Assembly: GCA_964580105.1 (NCBI GenBank)
Contig: CAZOJJ010000036.1
Span: 1 to 30,955, forward strand
Source: CAZOJJ01 sp964580105
GTDB taxonomy: Bacteria > Bacteroidota > Rhodothermia > Rhodothermales > Rubricoccaceae
Reading direction: 5' to 3'
Length of the DNA: 30,955 bases
Positions 1-7,197 of this stretch are shown piece by piece (position 1 is the stretch's first letter; each line of letters opens with the position of its first letter). The notes under the pieces were generated by a model, which searched no databases, had not been told where the DNA came from, and worked only from the letters and a program-made list of their open reading frames with translations. The translations under genes and the position numbers were made by a program.

Positions 1-284
1 CGGGGACGGAGCTGCCCGAGGTCTACCGCCTCGGTGAGGCGTACCCCAACCCGTTCAACCCGCAGGCCCAGTTCTCGCTCGAGGTCGCCCAGGCGCAGAC
101 CGTCCGCATCGAGCTCTACGACGTGCTCGGGCGCCGCGTGGCGCTCCTCCACGACGGCGAGCTCTCGGCGGGCACGGCCCACCGGTTCACCATCGACGGG
201 GCGCGCCTGGCCAGCGGGACGTACACCTACCGCGTCGTCGGTGAGACCTTCACCGCGACGAAGCGGGTGACGCTGCTCAAGTAG
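1..284 (+). CDS. T9SS cargo protein, C-terminal sorting domain (5' partial)
   Basis: Only the last ~93 residues are inside the window (reading frame begins at base 3, TAG at 282-284). The visible part is a complete type A T9SS sorting domain: a YPNPFNP motif, a beta strand with IELYDVLGRRV, a GT.YTYRV segment and a terminal KRVTLLK strand. This domain targets exported proteins to the type IX secretion translocon and is normally removed by the PorU peptidase, which is also encoded in this window. The function of the missing N-terminal body cannot be told. A strong terminator follows. Confidence 0.85.
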   Translation, partial: GTELPEVYRLGEAYPNPFNPQAQFSLEVAQAQTVRIELYDVLGRRVALLHDGELSAGTAHRFTIDGARLASGTYTYRVVGETFTATKRVTLLK

Positions 285-320
285 CGCAAGCGGCAAACCC
301 TGCCCCGCGCGGCACACGAA

Positions 321-364
321 GAAGCCCCGCCGGCCCAGTGTCGGCGGGGCTTCGTGCTTTTCTT
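321..364 (+). terminator. Rho-independent terminator after the T9SS cargo gene
   Basis: A perfect 12-bp stem (321-332 with 342-353, GAAGCCCCGCCG and its complement) with a 9-base loop is followed by a T-rich stretch (gtgcttttcttctt). It lies between the convergent ends of the cargo gene (+) and the methyltransferase gene (-). The T-tract faces the + strand only. Confidence 0.8.
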
Positions 365-389
365 CTTCGGGTAGGCCGCCGAAACGCAG

Positions 390-1376
390 CTACCGCAGCG
401 TGCTCTCGTGCTTGCGGAGGCGCGCGACGAAGAACGCCTCGAGCGTGCCGTCCGGCAGCACCCGCCGGGCGTGCGCCACCTGCGGGTCGAGCGCCTGCCC
501 GTTCCATTCCGTCAGCCCTTCCTGCACCGACGCCGCCACCGGCCCCGTCGTCGGCAGGCCGGCCTCGACCACCTCGACGGCGCCGCCGAAGGTCCGGAGC
601 GCCTTCGAGAGGACGACCTCGTTCTCCTCCGGCGCGAACGTGCACGTCGAGTAGACGAGGGTGCCGCCGGGCCGGAGCGCCTGCACGCCGGCGAAGAGCA
701 GCTTCCGCTGCTTGGCCTGCATCTCGCGGACCTTGCGCGGGCTCCAGTAGCGCGTCGTTTCGGGGTCGCCCACGCGGAAGCGGCCCTCCGTCGAGCACGG
801 CGCGTCCACGAGGACGCGGTCGAACGCCTCGGGCTCGCGGTGCCAGTAGGCCGCCCCCGAGGCGAGCACGGGGAGGACGACGGCGCTGCCCTGCCGGGCG
901 AGGTTCGAGCGCAGCTTGTAGAACCGCTCCCGCACCTTCTCGACGGCCACCACCTCACCCTCGTTCTGCATCAGGCAGGCGAGCTGGCGCGTCTTCGAGC
1001 CCGGCGCGGCGCAGAGGTCGAGCACGCGCTCGCCCGGCTGCGGGTCCAGCACGAGGGCCGGGAGCTGGCTCGACACGTTCTGGACGTAGAGGTGCCCCTG
1101 CGCGTAGGGGAGCGAGGCGAGCAGCCCCGGCCGCTGGTCCACCGGCACGGTGTACGCGCCGGGTACGCCCGCCACCGGCTCCGGCGTCAGCCCGTCGGCG
1201 CGGAGCGCGTCGAGGATGGCCTCGGGGGCGACGCGGATCGTGTTGATCCGGAAGCCGGGCGCGCGCGGCGCCTCGAAGGTGGCGAGGACGGCCTCCACCC
1301 GGCCGGGCGGCACGAGGGCGTAGAGGCGTTCGACGAACTCGGCGGGCAGCAACGACGGGGCGAGTACGGTTTCCAT
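390..1376 (-). CDS. RsmB/NOP2-family RNA (cytosine-C5)-methyltransferase
   Basis: A 328-residue protein of the NOL1/NOP2/Sun family, which uses S-adenosylmethionine to methylate C5 of cytosine in rRNA or tRNA. SAM-binding motif I is LCAAPGSKTR (residues 121-130). Motif IV holds DAPCSTEGR with Cys194, and motif VI holds YSTCTFAPEE with Cys245. This is the two-cysteine arrangement in which one Cys attacks C6 and the other releases the product. The frame stays open far upstream, but the family N-terminus fits the ATG at 1376 (METVLAPSLLPAEFVERLY). There is no NusB-like N-terminal domain, so it is closer to RsmF/YebU or NSUN-type enzymes than to full RsmB. The target base cannot be assigned. It is divergent from clpX. 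Confidence 0.9.
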   Translation of the reverse strand: METVLAPSLLPAEFVERLYALVPPGRVEAVLATFEAPRAPGFRINTIRVAPEAILDALRADGLTPEPVAGVPGAYTVPVDQRPGLLASLPYAQGHLYVQNVSSQLPALVLDPQPGERVLDLCAAPGSKTRQLACLMQNEGEVVAVEKVRERFYKLRSNLARQGSAVVLPVLASGAAYWHREPEAFDRVLVDAPCSTEGRFRVGDPETTRYWSPRKVREMQAKQRKLLFAGVQALRPGGTLVYSTCTFAPEENEVVLSKALRTFGGAVEVVEAGLPTTGPVAASVQEGLTEWNGQALDPQVAHARRVLPDGTLEAFFVARLRKHESTLR

Positions 1377-1529
1377 AGCGTAACCTAAACCGGTCGGTGC
1401 CTCCCCCGATCCCCCTTCATCCGGTCTTCCCCGGTTTCCCGAGGGGGCGGGGGGCTTAACCGTTGCATCTCCCCGGCCGATTCGATTTCTTAGGCCCACC
1501 GCGTCCCCCTCCGCCCCGCCCCGACCCCG

Positions 1530-2807
1530 ATGGACACCAGCAGCGACGACCTCATCCGCTGCTCGTTCTGCGGCCGCACCGCCCACGAGGTCGCCTCGAT
1601 GGTGGCCGGGCCGGAGCCCGCGCAGGTCTACATCTGCGACGGCTGCATCCACCACGCCTCGGGCATCGTCCAGGGCGACCTCCTGCCGTACACGCCGCCC
1701 GCGCGGCGCGCGTACGCCGGGCCGCGCCACCGCCGCCTGACGCCCCGCGAGATCAAGGCCGCCCTCGACGAGCACGTCGTCGGGCAGGAGCGGGCCAAGC
1801 GCGCCCTCGCCGTCGCCGTCTACAACCACTACAAGCGGATCGAGGCGGAAGACTACCTCCACGAGTACGACGACGTCGAGCTGGAGAAGTCGAACATCCT
1901 GCTCATCGGGCCGACGGGCACCGGCAAGACGCTGCTCGCGCGGACGCTGGCGAAGATCCTCGACGTCCCGTTCTCCATCGCCGACGCCACCGCGCTCACC
2001 GAGGCGGGCTACGTCGGCGAGGACGTCGAGTCCATCCTGAGCCACCTCCTCCAGGCGGCCGACTACAATGTGGACCGCGCCGAGCGCGGGATCATCTACA
2101 TCGACGAGATCGACAAGCTCGCGCGCAAGGGGGACAACGCCTCCATCACGCGCGACGTCTCGGGCGAGGGCGTCCAGCAGGCGCTGCTCAAGATGCTCGA
2201 AGGGACCGTGGCCGGCGTGCCGCCCAAGGGCGGGCGCAAGCACCCCGAGCAGAGCCTGATCTCGTTCGACACCCGGAACGTGCTCTTCATCGTCGGCGGC
2301 GCCTTCGACGGCCTCGGCGAGATCATCGCCCGCCGCCGCTCGGCCTCGCCCATCGGCTTCACCGCCGGCCCGGAGGCCGCCAAGCTCGACAAGCGCGACC
2401 CCCGCATCTTCCAGCACGTCGAGCCGGACGACCTCCTCAAGTACGGGCTCATCCCCGAGTTCGTCGGCCGCCTCCCCGTCGTGGCCACCCTCGACGGCCT
2501 CACCGCCGCCGACATGCGCCGCATCCTCGTCGAGCCGCGCAACGCGCTCGTCCGCCAGTACCAGAAGCTCTTCGTCATGGACGGCGTGGACCTCCTCTTC
2601 GACGACGACGCCCTCGACGCCGTCGTGACGAAGGCGCACGCCCTCGGCACCGGCGCGCGCGGCCTCCGCGCCGTCATGGAGGAGGCCATGCTGGACCTCA
2701 TGTTCGACGCGCCCGAGCGCGGTGGCGTGGCCAGCTGCCGGATCACGGCCGAGGTCATCGACGGGAAGCGGAAGCCGCTCTACGAGGAGCGCAAGGCGAG
2801 CGCCTGA
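1530..2807 (+). CDS. clpX: ClpX, ATP-dependent unfoldase subunit of the ClpXP protease
   Basis: A 425-residue AAA+ protein, close to the usual ClpX length. An N-terminal C4 zinc-binding domain (Cys11, Cys14, Cys36, Cys39) precedes Walker A GPTGTGKT (127-134), the GYVG pore loop (160-163), Walker B IIYIDEID (188-195), the RKH pore motif (236-238) and an IGF loop (275-277) that docks on ClpP. Sensor 2 lies in GTGARGLR (373-380). All functional landmarks are present, so it should be an active, ClpP-partnered unfoldase. No clpP gene is adjacent in this window. Upstream is the divergent methyltransferase; a hairpin without a T-tract (2851-2878) follows the stop codon. Confidence 0.95.
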   Translation: MDTSSDDLIRCSFCGRTAHEVASMVAGPEPAQVYICDGCIHHASGIVQGDLLPYTPPARRAYAGPRHRRLTPREIKAALDEHVVGQERAKRALAVAVYNHYKRIEAEDYLHEYDDVELEKSNILLIGPTGTGKTLLARTLAKILDVPFSIADATALTEAGYVGEDVESILSHLLQAADYNVDRAERGIIYIDEIDKLARKGDNASITRDVSGEGVQQALLKMLEGTVAGVPPKGGRKHPEQSLISFDTRNVLFIVGGAFDGLGEIIARRRSASPIGFTAGPEAAKLDKRDPRIFQHVEPDDLLKYGLIPEFVGRLPVVATLDGLTAADMRRILVEPRNALVRQYQKLFVMDGVDLLFDDDALDAVVTKAHALGTGARGLRAVMEEAMLDLMFDAPERGGVASCRITAEVIDGKRKPLYEERKASA

Positions 2808-2850
2808 ATCGGGGCTGAGTCCGCCCGCCTCGGCGCCGAGGTCGAACCAC

Positions 2851-2878
2851 CCCCCGCCCCTCCCTGCCAAGGCGGGGG
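2851..2878 (+). terminator. Weak hairpin downstream of clpX
   Basis: An 8-bp inverted repeat (CCCCCGCC at 2851-2858 with GGCGGGGG at 2871-2878, 12-base loop) lies 43 bp after the clpX stop. A 14-bp palindrome (2828-2841) sits just before it. No T-tract follows, so it may be a factor-dependent or structural 3' end rather than a classical terminator. Confidence 0.3.
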
Positions 2879-2974
2879 CGACGCGGTCGGGGTAGCTTCC
2901 GGGGCTCCATCCTGCGGCGCGCGGGTCCCGAGGTGGGTGGAATCGGAAGTCGAATCTCCGGCGCCCCCTTGCTC

Positions 2975-3179
2975 GCGCTCGAAGCGGCGCTCGAAGCGGC
3001 GCTCGAAGCGGCGCTCGAAGCNNNNNNNNNNNNNNNNNNNNNNNNNNNNNNNNNNNNNNNNNNNNNNNNNNNNNNNNNNNNNNNNNNNNNNNNNNNNNNN
3101 NNNNNNNNNNNNNNNNNNNNNGCGCTCGAAGCGGCGCTCGAAGCGGCGCTCGAAGCGGCGCTCGAAGCTGCGCTCGAAG
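2975..3179. repeat. 12-bp tandem repeat (GCGCTCGAAGCG) split by an assembly gap
   Basis: The 514-bp stretch between clpX and the helicase gene holds no convincing gene. Its main content is a 12-bp tandem repeat: about 3.9 copies at 2975-3021 and 3.9 perfect copies at 3122-3168, followed by degenerate copies. Between them are 100 N. The 47 bases before the gap are identical to the 47 bases after it. Because the period is a multiple of three, every frame stays open through it (for example an A-L-E-A repeat on +), which creates spurious ORFs. Copy number is unknown. Confidence 0.85.
3022..3121. other. Assembly gap (100 N)
   Basis: Exactly 100 N, so a placeholder of unknown true length, inside the 12-bp tandem repeat. 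Confidence 0.99.
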
Positions 3180-3321
3180 AGGCGCACGAGGCTCGCACGA
3201 GGCTCGCTCGATTGAGGGGGCCCGCCACGCCTTTTGCGTGAAGCGGGGCCGTAGGTATCCTCCGCGTGGAACCTCCGTCCCCGCGCCCTCATAGAGCATC
3301 GGATTCAAGCACCCCCGGCGT

Positions 3322-4863
3322 ATGTCCTACAAGGCGGTCATCGACCTGACCTCCAAGGCCCAGAAAGAGCAGAAGCACGACGGGCCCGCGTTCTCCCCCT
3401 TCCCAGCGCCCGACCCTGCGCTCCCCGAAGCCACCGTCGCCTCCCTTCCCGAGACCCTTCAGGCCGGCCTCCAGGCGATGGGCTGGCCCGGCCTGATGCC
3501 CGTTCAGGCCACGGCCGTCCCGTACATCCTGGACGCGCGCGACCTCATCGTGCAGAGCCGGACGGGCTCCGGCAAGACGGGCGCCTTCCTCCTCCCGCTC
3601 CTGGAGCGCCTCGACCCGGCCCTCGACGCCGCGCAGGCCCTCGTCCTCTGCCCCACGCGGGAGCTGGCCAAGCAGATCCTCGGCGAGTTCGAGCGGATGA
3701 ACGGCGGCCTCCCCGAAGACCGCCGCCTCCGCGCCGTCTCCGTCTACGGCGGCACCGCCTACGGCCCCCAGATCGACGCGTTCAAGAAGGGCGCCCACCT
3801 CGTCGTCGGCACGCCGGGGCGCGTGCTCGACCACCTCGAACGCGGCACGCTCCGGCTCGACCGCCTCAAGGTGTTCATCCTCGACGAGGCCGACGAGATG
3901 CTGAGCATGGGGTTCTACCCCGACATGAAGCGCGTCCGCCGCTTCCTCCCCCGCGGGCGCGACTCCTACATGTTCTCCGCCACGATGCCGTACGCCGTGC
4001 AGCGCGTCGGGCGCGAGTTCCTCGACGACCCCGGCTTCCTCACGCTCTCCGGCGGCACCATCCACGTGGACGTCATGGCCCACCGGGCCTACCGCGTGGA
4101 CCCGATGGAGAAGGACCGCGTGCTCGTCCGGCTCATCGAGATGGAGAACCCGGCCTCGGCCATCATCTTCGCCAACATGCGCCGGGACGTGGACTACCTC
4201 GCGCAGTTCCTCTCGAACTACGGCTACGACGCCGCCGCCATCTCCTCCGACCTCACGCAGAAGGCGCGCGAGCAGGTCATGGGCCGCCTCCGCACCGGCG
4301 CCCTCCGCTTCCTCGTAGCGACGGACGTGGCGGCGCGCGGCATCGACGTCTCGGACCTCAGCCACGTCTTCCAGTACGACGTGCCGCAGGACCGGGAGTA
4401 CTACATCCACCGCGCCGGGCGGACCGCGCGCGCCGGGAAGTCCGGCGTCGCCGTTTCGCTCGTGACCAAGCAGGACGAGCCCGTCCTTCGCGAGATCGTG
4501 CGCAGATACGACATCGACATGGAGTACCGCGACGTACCCTCCGACGACGACGTGGCCGCCCGCGTGGGCGAGCGCCTCACGAACCTCCTGGAGGACCGCC
4601 TCCGCGAGAAGACCAACCTCGACCGCGAGCGGCTCCAGCGCTTCATCCCGGTCGTCCGCGAACTCGTCGCCGAGGGCGAGCCGGAGCTGCTGGCGATGCT
4701 GCTCGACGAGGCCTACCAGCGGAGCCTCCACCGGGCGCCCGTCCCGATGCCCGAGCCGGCCGCGCCCGAGGCGGAGGGGGCGGCCCCCGAAGCGGAAGCG
4801 CCGACGCAGCGCCGCAAGGGGCGCCGCCGGGGCTCCCGCCGCGAGAACGGATCGGGCGAATGA
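3322..4863 (+). CDS. DEAD-box ATP-dependent RNA helicase
   Basis: A 513-residue helicase with the full DEAD-box motif set: Q-motif Gln62, motif I SRTGSGKT (79-86), Ia PTRELA (111-116), TPGR (164-167), motif II DEAD (188-191), motif III SAT (219-221), motif V ATDVAARGID (333-342) and motif VI HRAGRTAR (363-370). It should unwind or remodel RNA using ATP in ribosome assembly or RNA turnover. After the two RecA-like domains comes a predicted helical segment. The C-terminus is a Pro/Ala/Glu linker followed by a basic tail (RRKGRRRGSRR), probably for RNA binding. The stop overlaps the next start as ATGA (4860-4863), which suggests translational coupling to the ChaN-like gene. No Shine-Dalgarno sequence precedes the ATG. 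Confidence 0.93.
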   Translation: MSYKAVIDLTSKAQKEQKHDGPAFSPFPAPDPALPEATVASLPETLQAGLQAMGWPGLMPVQATAVPYILDARDLIVQSRTGSGKTGAFLLPLLERLDPALDAAQALVLCPTRELAKQILGEFERMNGGLPEDRRLRAVSVYGGTAYGPQIDAFKKGAHLVVGTPGRVLDHLERGTLRLDRLKVFILDEADEMLSMGFYPDMKRVRRFLPRGRDSYMFSATMPYAVQRVGREFLDDPGFLTLSGGTIHVDVMAHRAYRVDPMEKDRVLVRLIEMENPASAIIFANMRRDVDYLAQFLSNYGYDAAAISSDLTQKAREQVMGRLRTGALRFLVATDVAARGIDVSDLSHVFQYDVPQDREYYIHRAGRTARAGKSGVAVSLVTKQDEPVLREIVRRYDIDMEYRDVPSDDDVAARVGERLTNLLEDRLREKTNLDRERLQRFIPVVRELVAEGEPELLAMLLDEAYQRSLHRAPVPMPEPAAPEAEGAAPEAEAPTQRRKGRRRGSRRENGSGE

Positions 4864-5414
4864 GGACGCTCCTCGTGCTCCTGGCGCTGCTCGGCGCCGC
4901 GCCCGCCTTGGCGCAGTCGGAGGCACCGGCCGAGGCACCGGCCGAGGCNNNNNNNNNNNNNNNNNNNNNNNNNNNNNNNNNNNNNNNNNNNNNNNNNNNN
5001 NNNNNNNNNNNNNNNNNNNNNNNNNNNNNNNNNNNNNNNNNNNNNNNNCATGCCGCACCCGGCTCGACGGCCGAGCGCCCGCATGGCGAGCGCCCGCATG
5101 GCGGCGTGATGCCCGCGATGCCGAGCCTCGACGACCTCCTCGCCGCGCAGAACCTCCGCGACGCCACGATGGCGTTCTCCATTGCCGAGCACCTCGGCCG
5201 GCATCCGGGCGCGCTCGTCGTCCACGTCACCGGCTCGTTCCATAGCGCCGGCGGCCTCGGCACGCCCGAGCACCTGGCCCGCTACGCACCCGGCGCCCGC
5301 GTGCTGATCGTGACGTTCGACGCCAAGGAGGATTTCCGGAAGGCGCCGGAAGCCGAGCCGGGTGCAGCCGGCTTCGTCGTCCACACCGATCAGGCGCTGC
5401 GGCCCTCGGAGTGA
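4860..5414 (+). CDS. Exported ChaN-like (Tiki/DUF399 superfamily) protein, interrupted by an assembly gap
   Basis: The N-terminus is a clear signal peptide (MRTLLVLLALLGAAPALAQ) running into an E-A-P-A repeat. After 100 N the frame resumes and ends with the C-terminal half of a ChaN-type domain: AQNLRDATMAFSIAEHL, then VVHVTGSFHSAGGLGTPEHLARY and a last beta strand. ChaN family members bind haem or belong to the Tiki peptidase-like superfamily. The N-terminal half of that domain, which carries the GE/H motif, is not visible, so the real gap is probably longer than 100 bases. Frame agreement across the N run cannot be relied on. The start overlaps the helicase stop (ATGA). Right of the gap is a 15-bp in-frame duplication (5073-5102) encoding ERPHG twice. 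Confidence 0.7.
   Translation: MRTLLVLLALLGAAPALAQSEAPAEAPAEXXXXXXXXXXXXXXXXXXXXXXXXXXXXXXXXXXHAAPGSTAERPHGERPHGGVMPAMPSLDDLLAAQNLRDATMAFSIAEHLGRHPGALVVHVTGSFHSAGGLGTPEHLARYAPGARVLIVTFDAKEDFRKAPEAEPGAAGFVVHTDQALRPSE
4920..4948 (+). repeat. 12-bp tandem repeat (GAGGCACCGGCC) at a gap edge
   Basis: Two complete copies and one partial copy encode E-A-P-A just after the signal peptide and run straight into the 100-N gap. Confidence 0.8.
4949..5048. other. Assembly gap (100 N)
   Basis: Exactly 100 N inside the ChaN-like gene. Unlike the other three gaps, the flanks do not share an identical end. Confidence 0.99.
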
Positions 5415-5433
5415 GCGCCCCGGAGCCCGAGCC

Positions 5434-5931
5434 TCACAGCCAGCGGCGGACGCGGGCGCGGTAGGCCGCGTAGGCTTCGGGAAACGCCGCGGCGAGGTAG
5501 CGCTCCTCCTTCCGAACGACGAACCGCCACAGCGCGGCAAACACGACCGGCAGCAGCAGGGGCGGCCAGAGCACGTCGAGCCCCAGCGCGAAGCCGAGGT
5601 ACGCCAGCGTGAGCGACACGTACATCGGGTTGCGGCTGAAGCGGTACGGCCCGTGCGCGACGATCTGCGCGGCGGGGGCGTGCGGGAAGATGGCCGTGCG
5701 GGCGCGGGCGAACGTCCATAGGGCCCAGCCGCCGAGGCCGAAGCCGAGGGCCCCCAGCCCCCACGCCGCGATCAGCGAGGCGCGCGAGGGACCGCCCGGG
5801 AGGAGCGCCAGCGGCCAGAGCCGGTGGAGCAGCAGCCCCACGGCGAAGCCGAGGAGGAACAGGAGCGGCGGCGGGAAGCGGACGCCGGGGTGGGCAGGAG
5901 GGGAAGACACGGTGCCGACGAAGGACGGCAA
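5434..5931 (-). CDS. Isoprenylcysteine carboxyl methyltransferase-like integral membrane protein
   Basis: A 165-residue polytopic membrane protein with about four hydrophobic segments. It has the signature of the ICMT/PEMT-like bacterial family: HGPYRFSRNPMY (residues 93-104) and a C-terminal EERYL...FPEAYAAYRARVRRWL (142-165), the SAM- and lipid-proximal elements of this fold. Family members methylate a membrane-embedded acceptor, but the bacterial substrates are generally unknown. It lies 54 bp downstream of the GT2 gene on the same strand and may be co-transcribed with it. Confidence 0.85.
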   Translation of the reverse strand: MPSFVGTVSSPPAHPGVRFPPPLLFLLGFAVGLLLHRLWPLALLPGGPSRASLIAAWGLGALGFGLGGWALWTFARARTAIFPHAPAAQIVAHGPYRFSRNPMYVSLTLAYLGFALGLDVLWPPLLLPVVFAALWRFVVRKEERYLAAAFPEAYAAYRARVRRWL

Positions 5932-5985
5932 GGCTAGCGGGACGGTAGACCCCGGCCGGGGTGTAGCCTCGGAGCGAGCGGACGG

Positions 5986-7032
5986 CTACGCGCCCGCCCG
6001 CCGCTTCCGCCGCGCGTGGTACGCCGCCGGGTCCACGAACGCGCCCGACCGCCCGAGCAGCCCGAGGCCGAACGCCCGCGCGTTGACGCCGAAGCGGAGC
6101 CGCCAGTCCCACCCGTGGCGCAGCGCGTAGAGCGCGTCGGTCACGAGGTAGCCCGCGTGGGCAGCGAGCTGCGTGAGCCGCCGCCGCCGCCAGCCGAGCC
6201 GCTTCCAGAGGAGGTGCCGGTTGCGGAGGTAGTAGCCGCGCTTCCAGTGCTGGTCGTCGGCGACGAGCGTGAGCCACGGATCTCCGGTGACGAGCTGCTT
6301 GAGGCGAGAGTGCACGCGCACGGCCGGCTCCGCCGCCAGCTTCCGGTCCACGGCGGCGCGCATGGCGAGCGCGGCGGCAAGGGGGCCGAGGGCGCGGTAA
6401 AGCCGCACGCCGTAGTCCGTGTCGTCGGTGAGGATGAAGAGGCTGGCGTCCGGGAGGCCGATGGCGTCGACGACGCGGCGGTGGACGAGCGGCCCCTCGA
6501 ACGTAAACAGGTCGACGAGGCACCAGCGGGCGTCGCCGCAGTCCGGGGCGCGGTAGACCTGATCCGCCTCGTAGATGACGGCCTCGGCGCGGATGACGGA
6601 CCCGTCCGGCTCGATCCGGCGCGGCACGGCGACGGGGGTGCCCGCCTCGGCCGCTACCGCGAGGAGCTCGCCGAGGCAGTCGGGGCGGGGCACCACGTCG
6701 TCGTCGAGGATCCAGATCCAGTCGAAGCCGTCGGCGTGGGCGGCGCGGACGCCCTCGGCGAAGCCGCCGGAGGCCCCGGCGTTGCGGTCGAGCCGCCGCA
6801 CACGCACGGATGGGTAGCGCTCGGCGAGCAGGTCCGCCGTGCCGTCGGTGCTCGCGTTGTCCACCACCAGCACGGCGTCGGGCGGGCGGGTCTGGGCGCG
6901 GAGGCCGTCGAGCACCTGGGCCAGCAACGCGGCCCGGTTGTAGGTCACGACGACGGCGCAGACGGTGGGCGTGGGCACGGCGGGGGAGTGGGCGGGAGCG
7001 AAAGCGACACGTTCCAAGGCGGAAGGTAGCAT
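5986..7032 (-). CDS. GT2-family glycosyltransferase
   Basis: A 348-residue GT-A enzyme. The nucleotide-sugar domain starts at CAVVVTYNRAALL (residues 25-37), with LVVDNASTDGT (55-65) and a metal-binding DDD motif in WILDDDVVPRP (107-117). The C-terminal third is Arg- and Trp-rich with several aromatic helices, suggesting membrane association, and resembles rhamnosyl- or galactofuranosyl-transferase-type GT2 proteins. The acceptor is not known; with manC and a GT4 gene nearby, a role in cell-surface polysaccharide or glycoprotein synthesis is plausible. It is divergent from porU. Confidence 0.88.
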   Translation of the reverse strand: MLPSALERVAFAPAHSPAVPTPTVCAVVVTYNRAALLAQVLDGLRAQTRPPDAVLVVDNASTDGTADLLAERYPSVRVRRLDRNAGASGGFAEGVRAAHADGFDWIWILDDDVVPRPDCLGELLAVAAEAGTPVAVPRRIEPDGSVIRAEAVIYEADQVYRAPDCGDARWCLVDLFTFEGPLVHRRVVDAIGLPDASLFILTDDTDYGVRLYRALGPLAAALAMRAAVDRKLAAEPAVRVHSRLKQLVTGDPWLTLVADDQHWKRGYYLRNRHLLWKRLGWRRRRLTQLAAHAGYLVTDALYALRHGWDWRLRFGVNARAFGLGLLGRSGAFVDPAAYHARRKRRAGA

Positions 7033-7197
7033 TTGACGCCGGGCCTCTTATATTCGAAGCCCCATCGCGCGACTCCGGATCCGATTCTTTCCGCCTAGCG
7101 GCACGTTGAGACGGCCTTTATCTTCCTCGCCCGCCGCGTGAGCGCCCCGGCGCTTCGTGGTCTGCGCGGTACTCGGATCCACCCACACTTCGCGCCC

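Noticed and set aside
2933..3241. Possible small A-L-E-A repeat protein
   Set aside because: The 12-bp repeat keeps all six frames open; there is no plausible N-terminus or start signal, and the frame spans an assembly gap.
3233..3263. Promoter for the helicase gene (TTTG-N19-TATCCTCC)
   Set aside because: The spacing fits but the -7 box matches the consensus poorly; kept only as a possibility.
1377..3308. N-terminal extension of the RNA methyltransferase across clpX
   Set aside because: The extension is antisense to clpX and crosses the repeat and gap; the family N-terminus fits ATG 1376.
7081..7137. Promoter for porU at TATCTTCC (7119-7126)
   Set aside because: No TTTG-type -33 element at the expected 19-20 base spacing; too weak to annotate.
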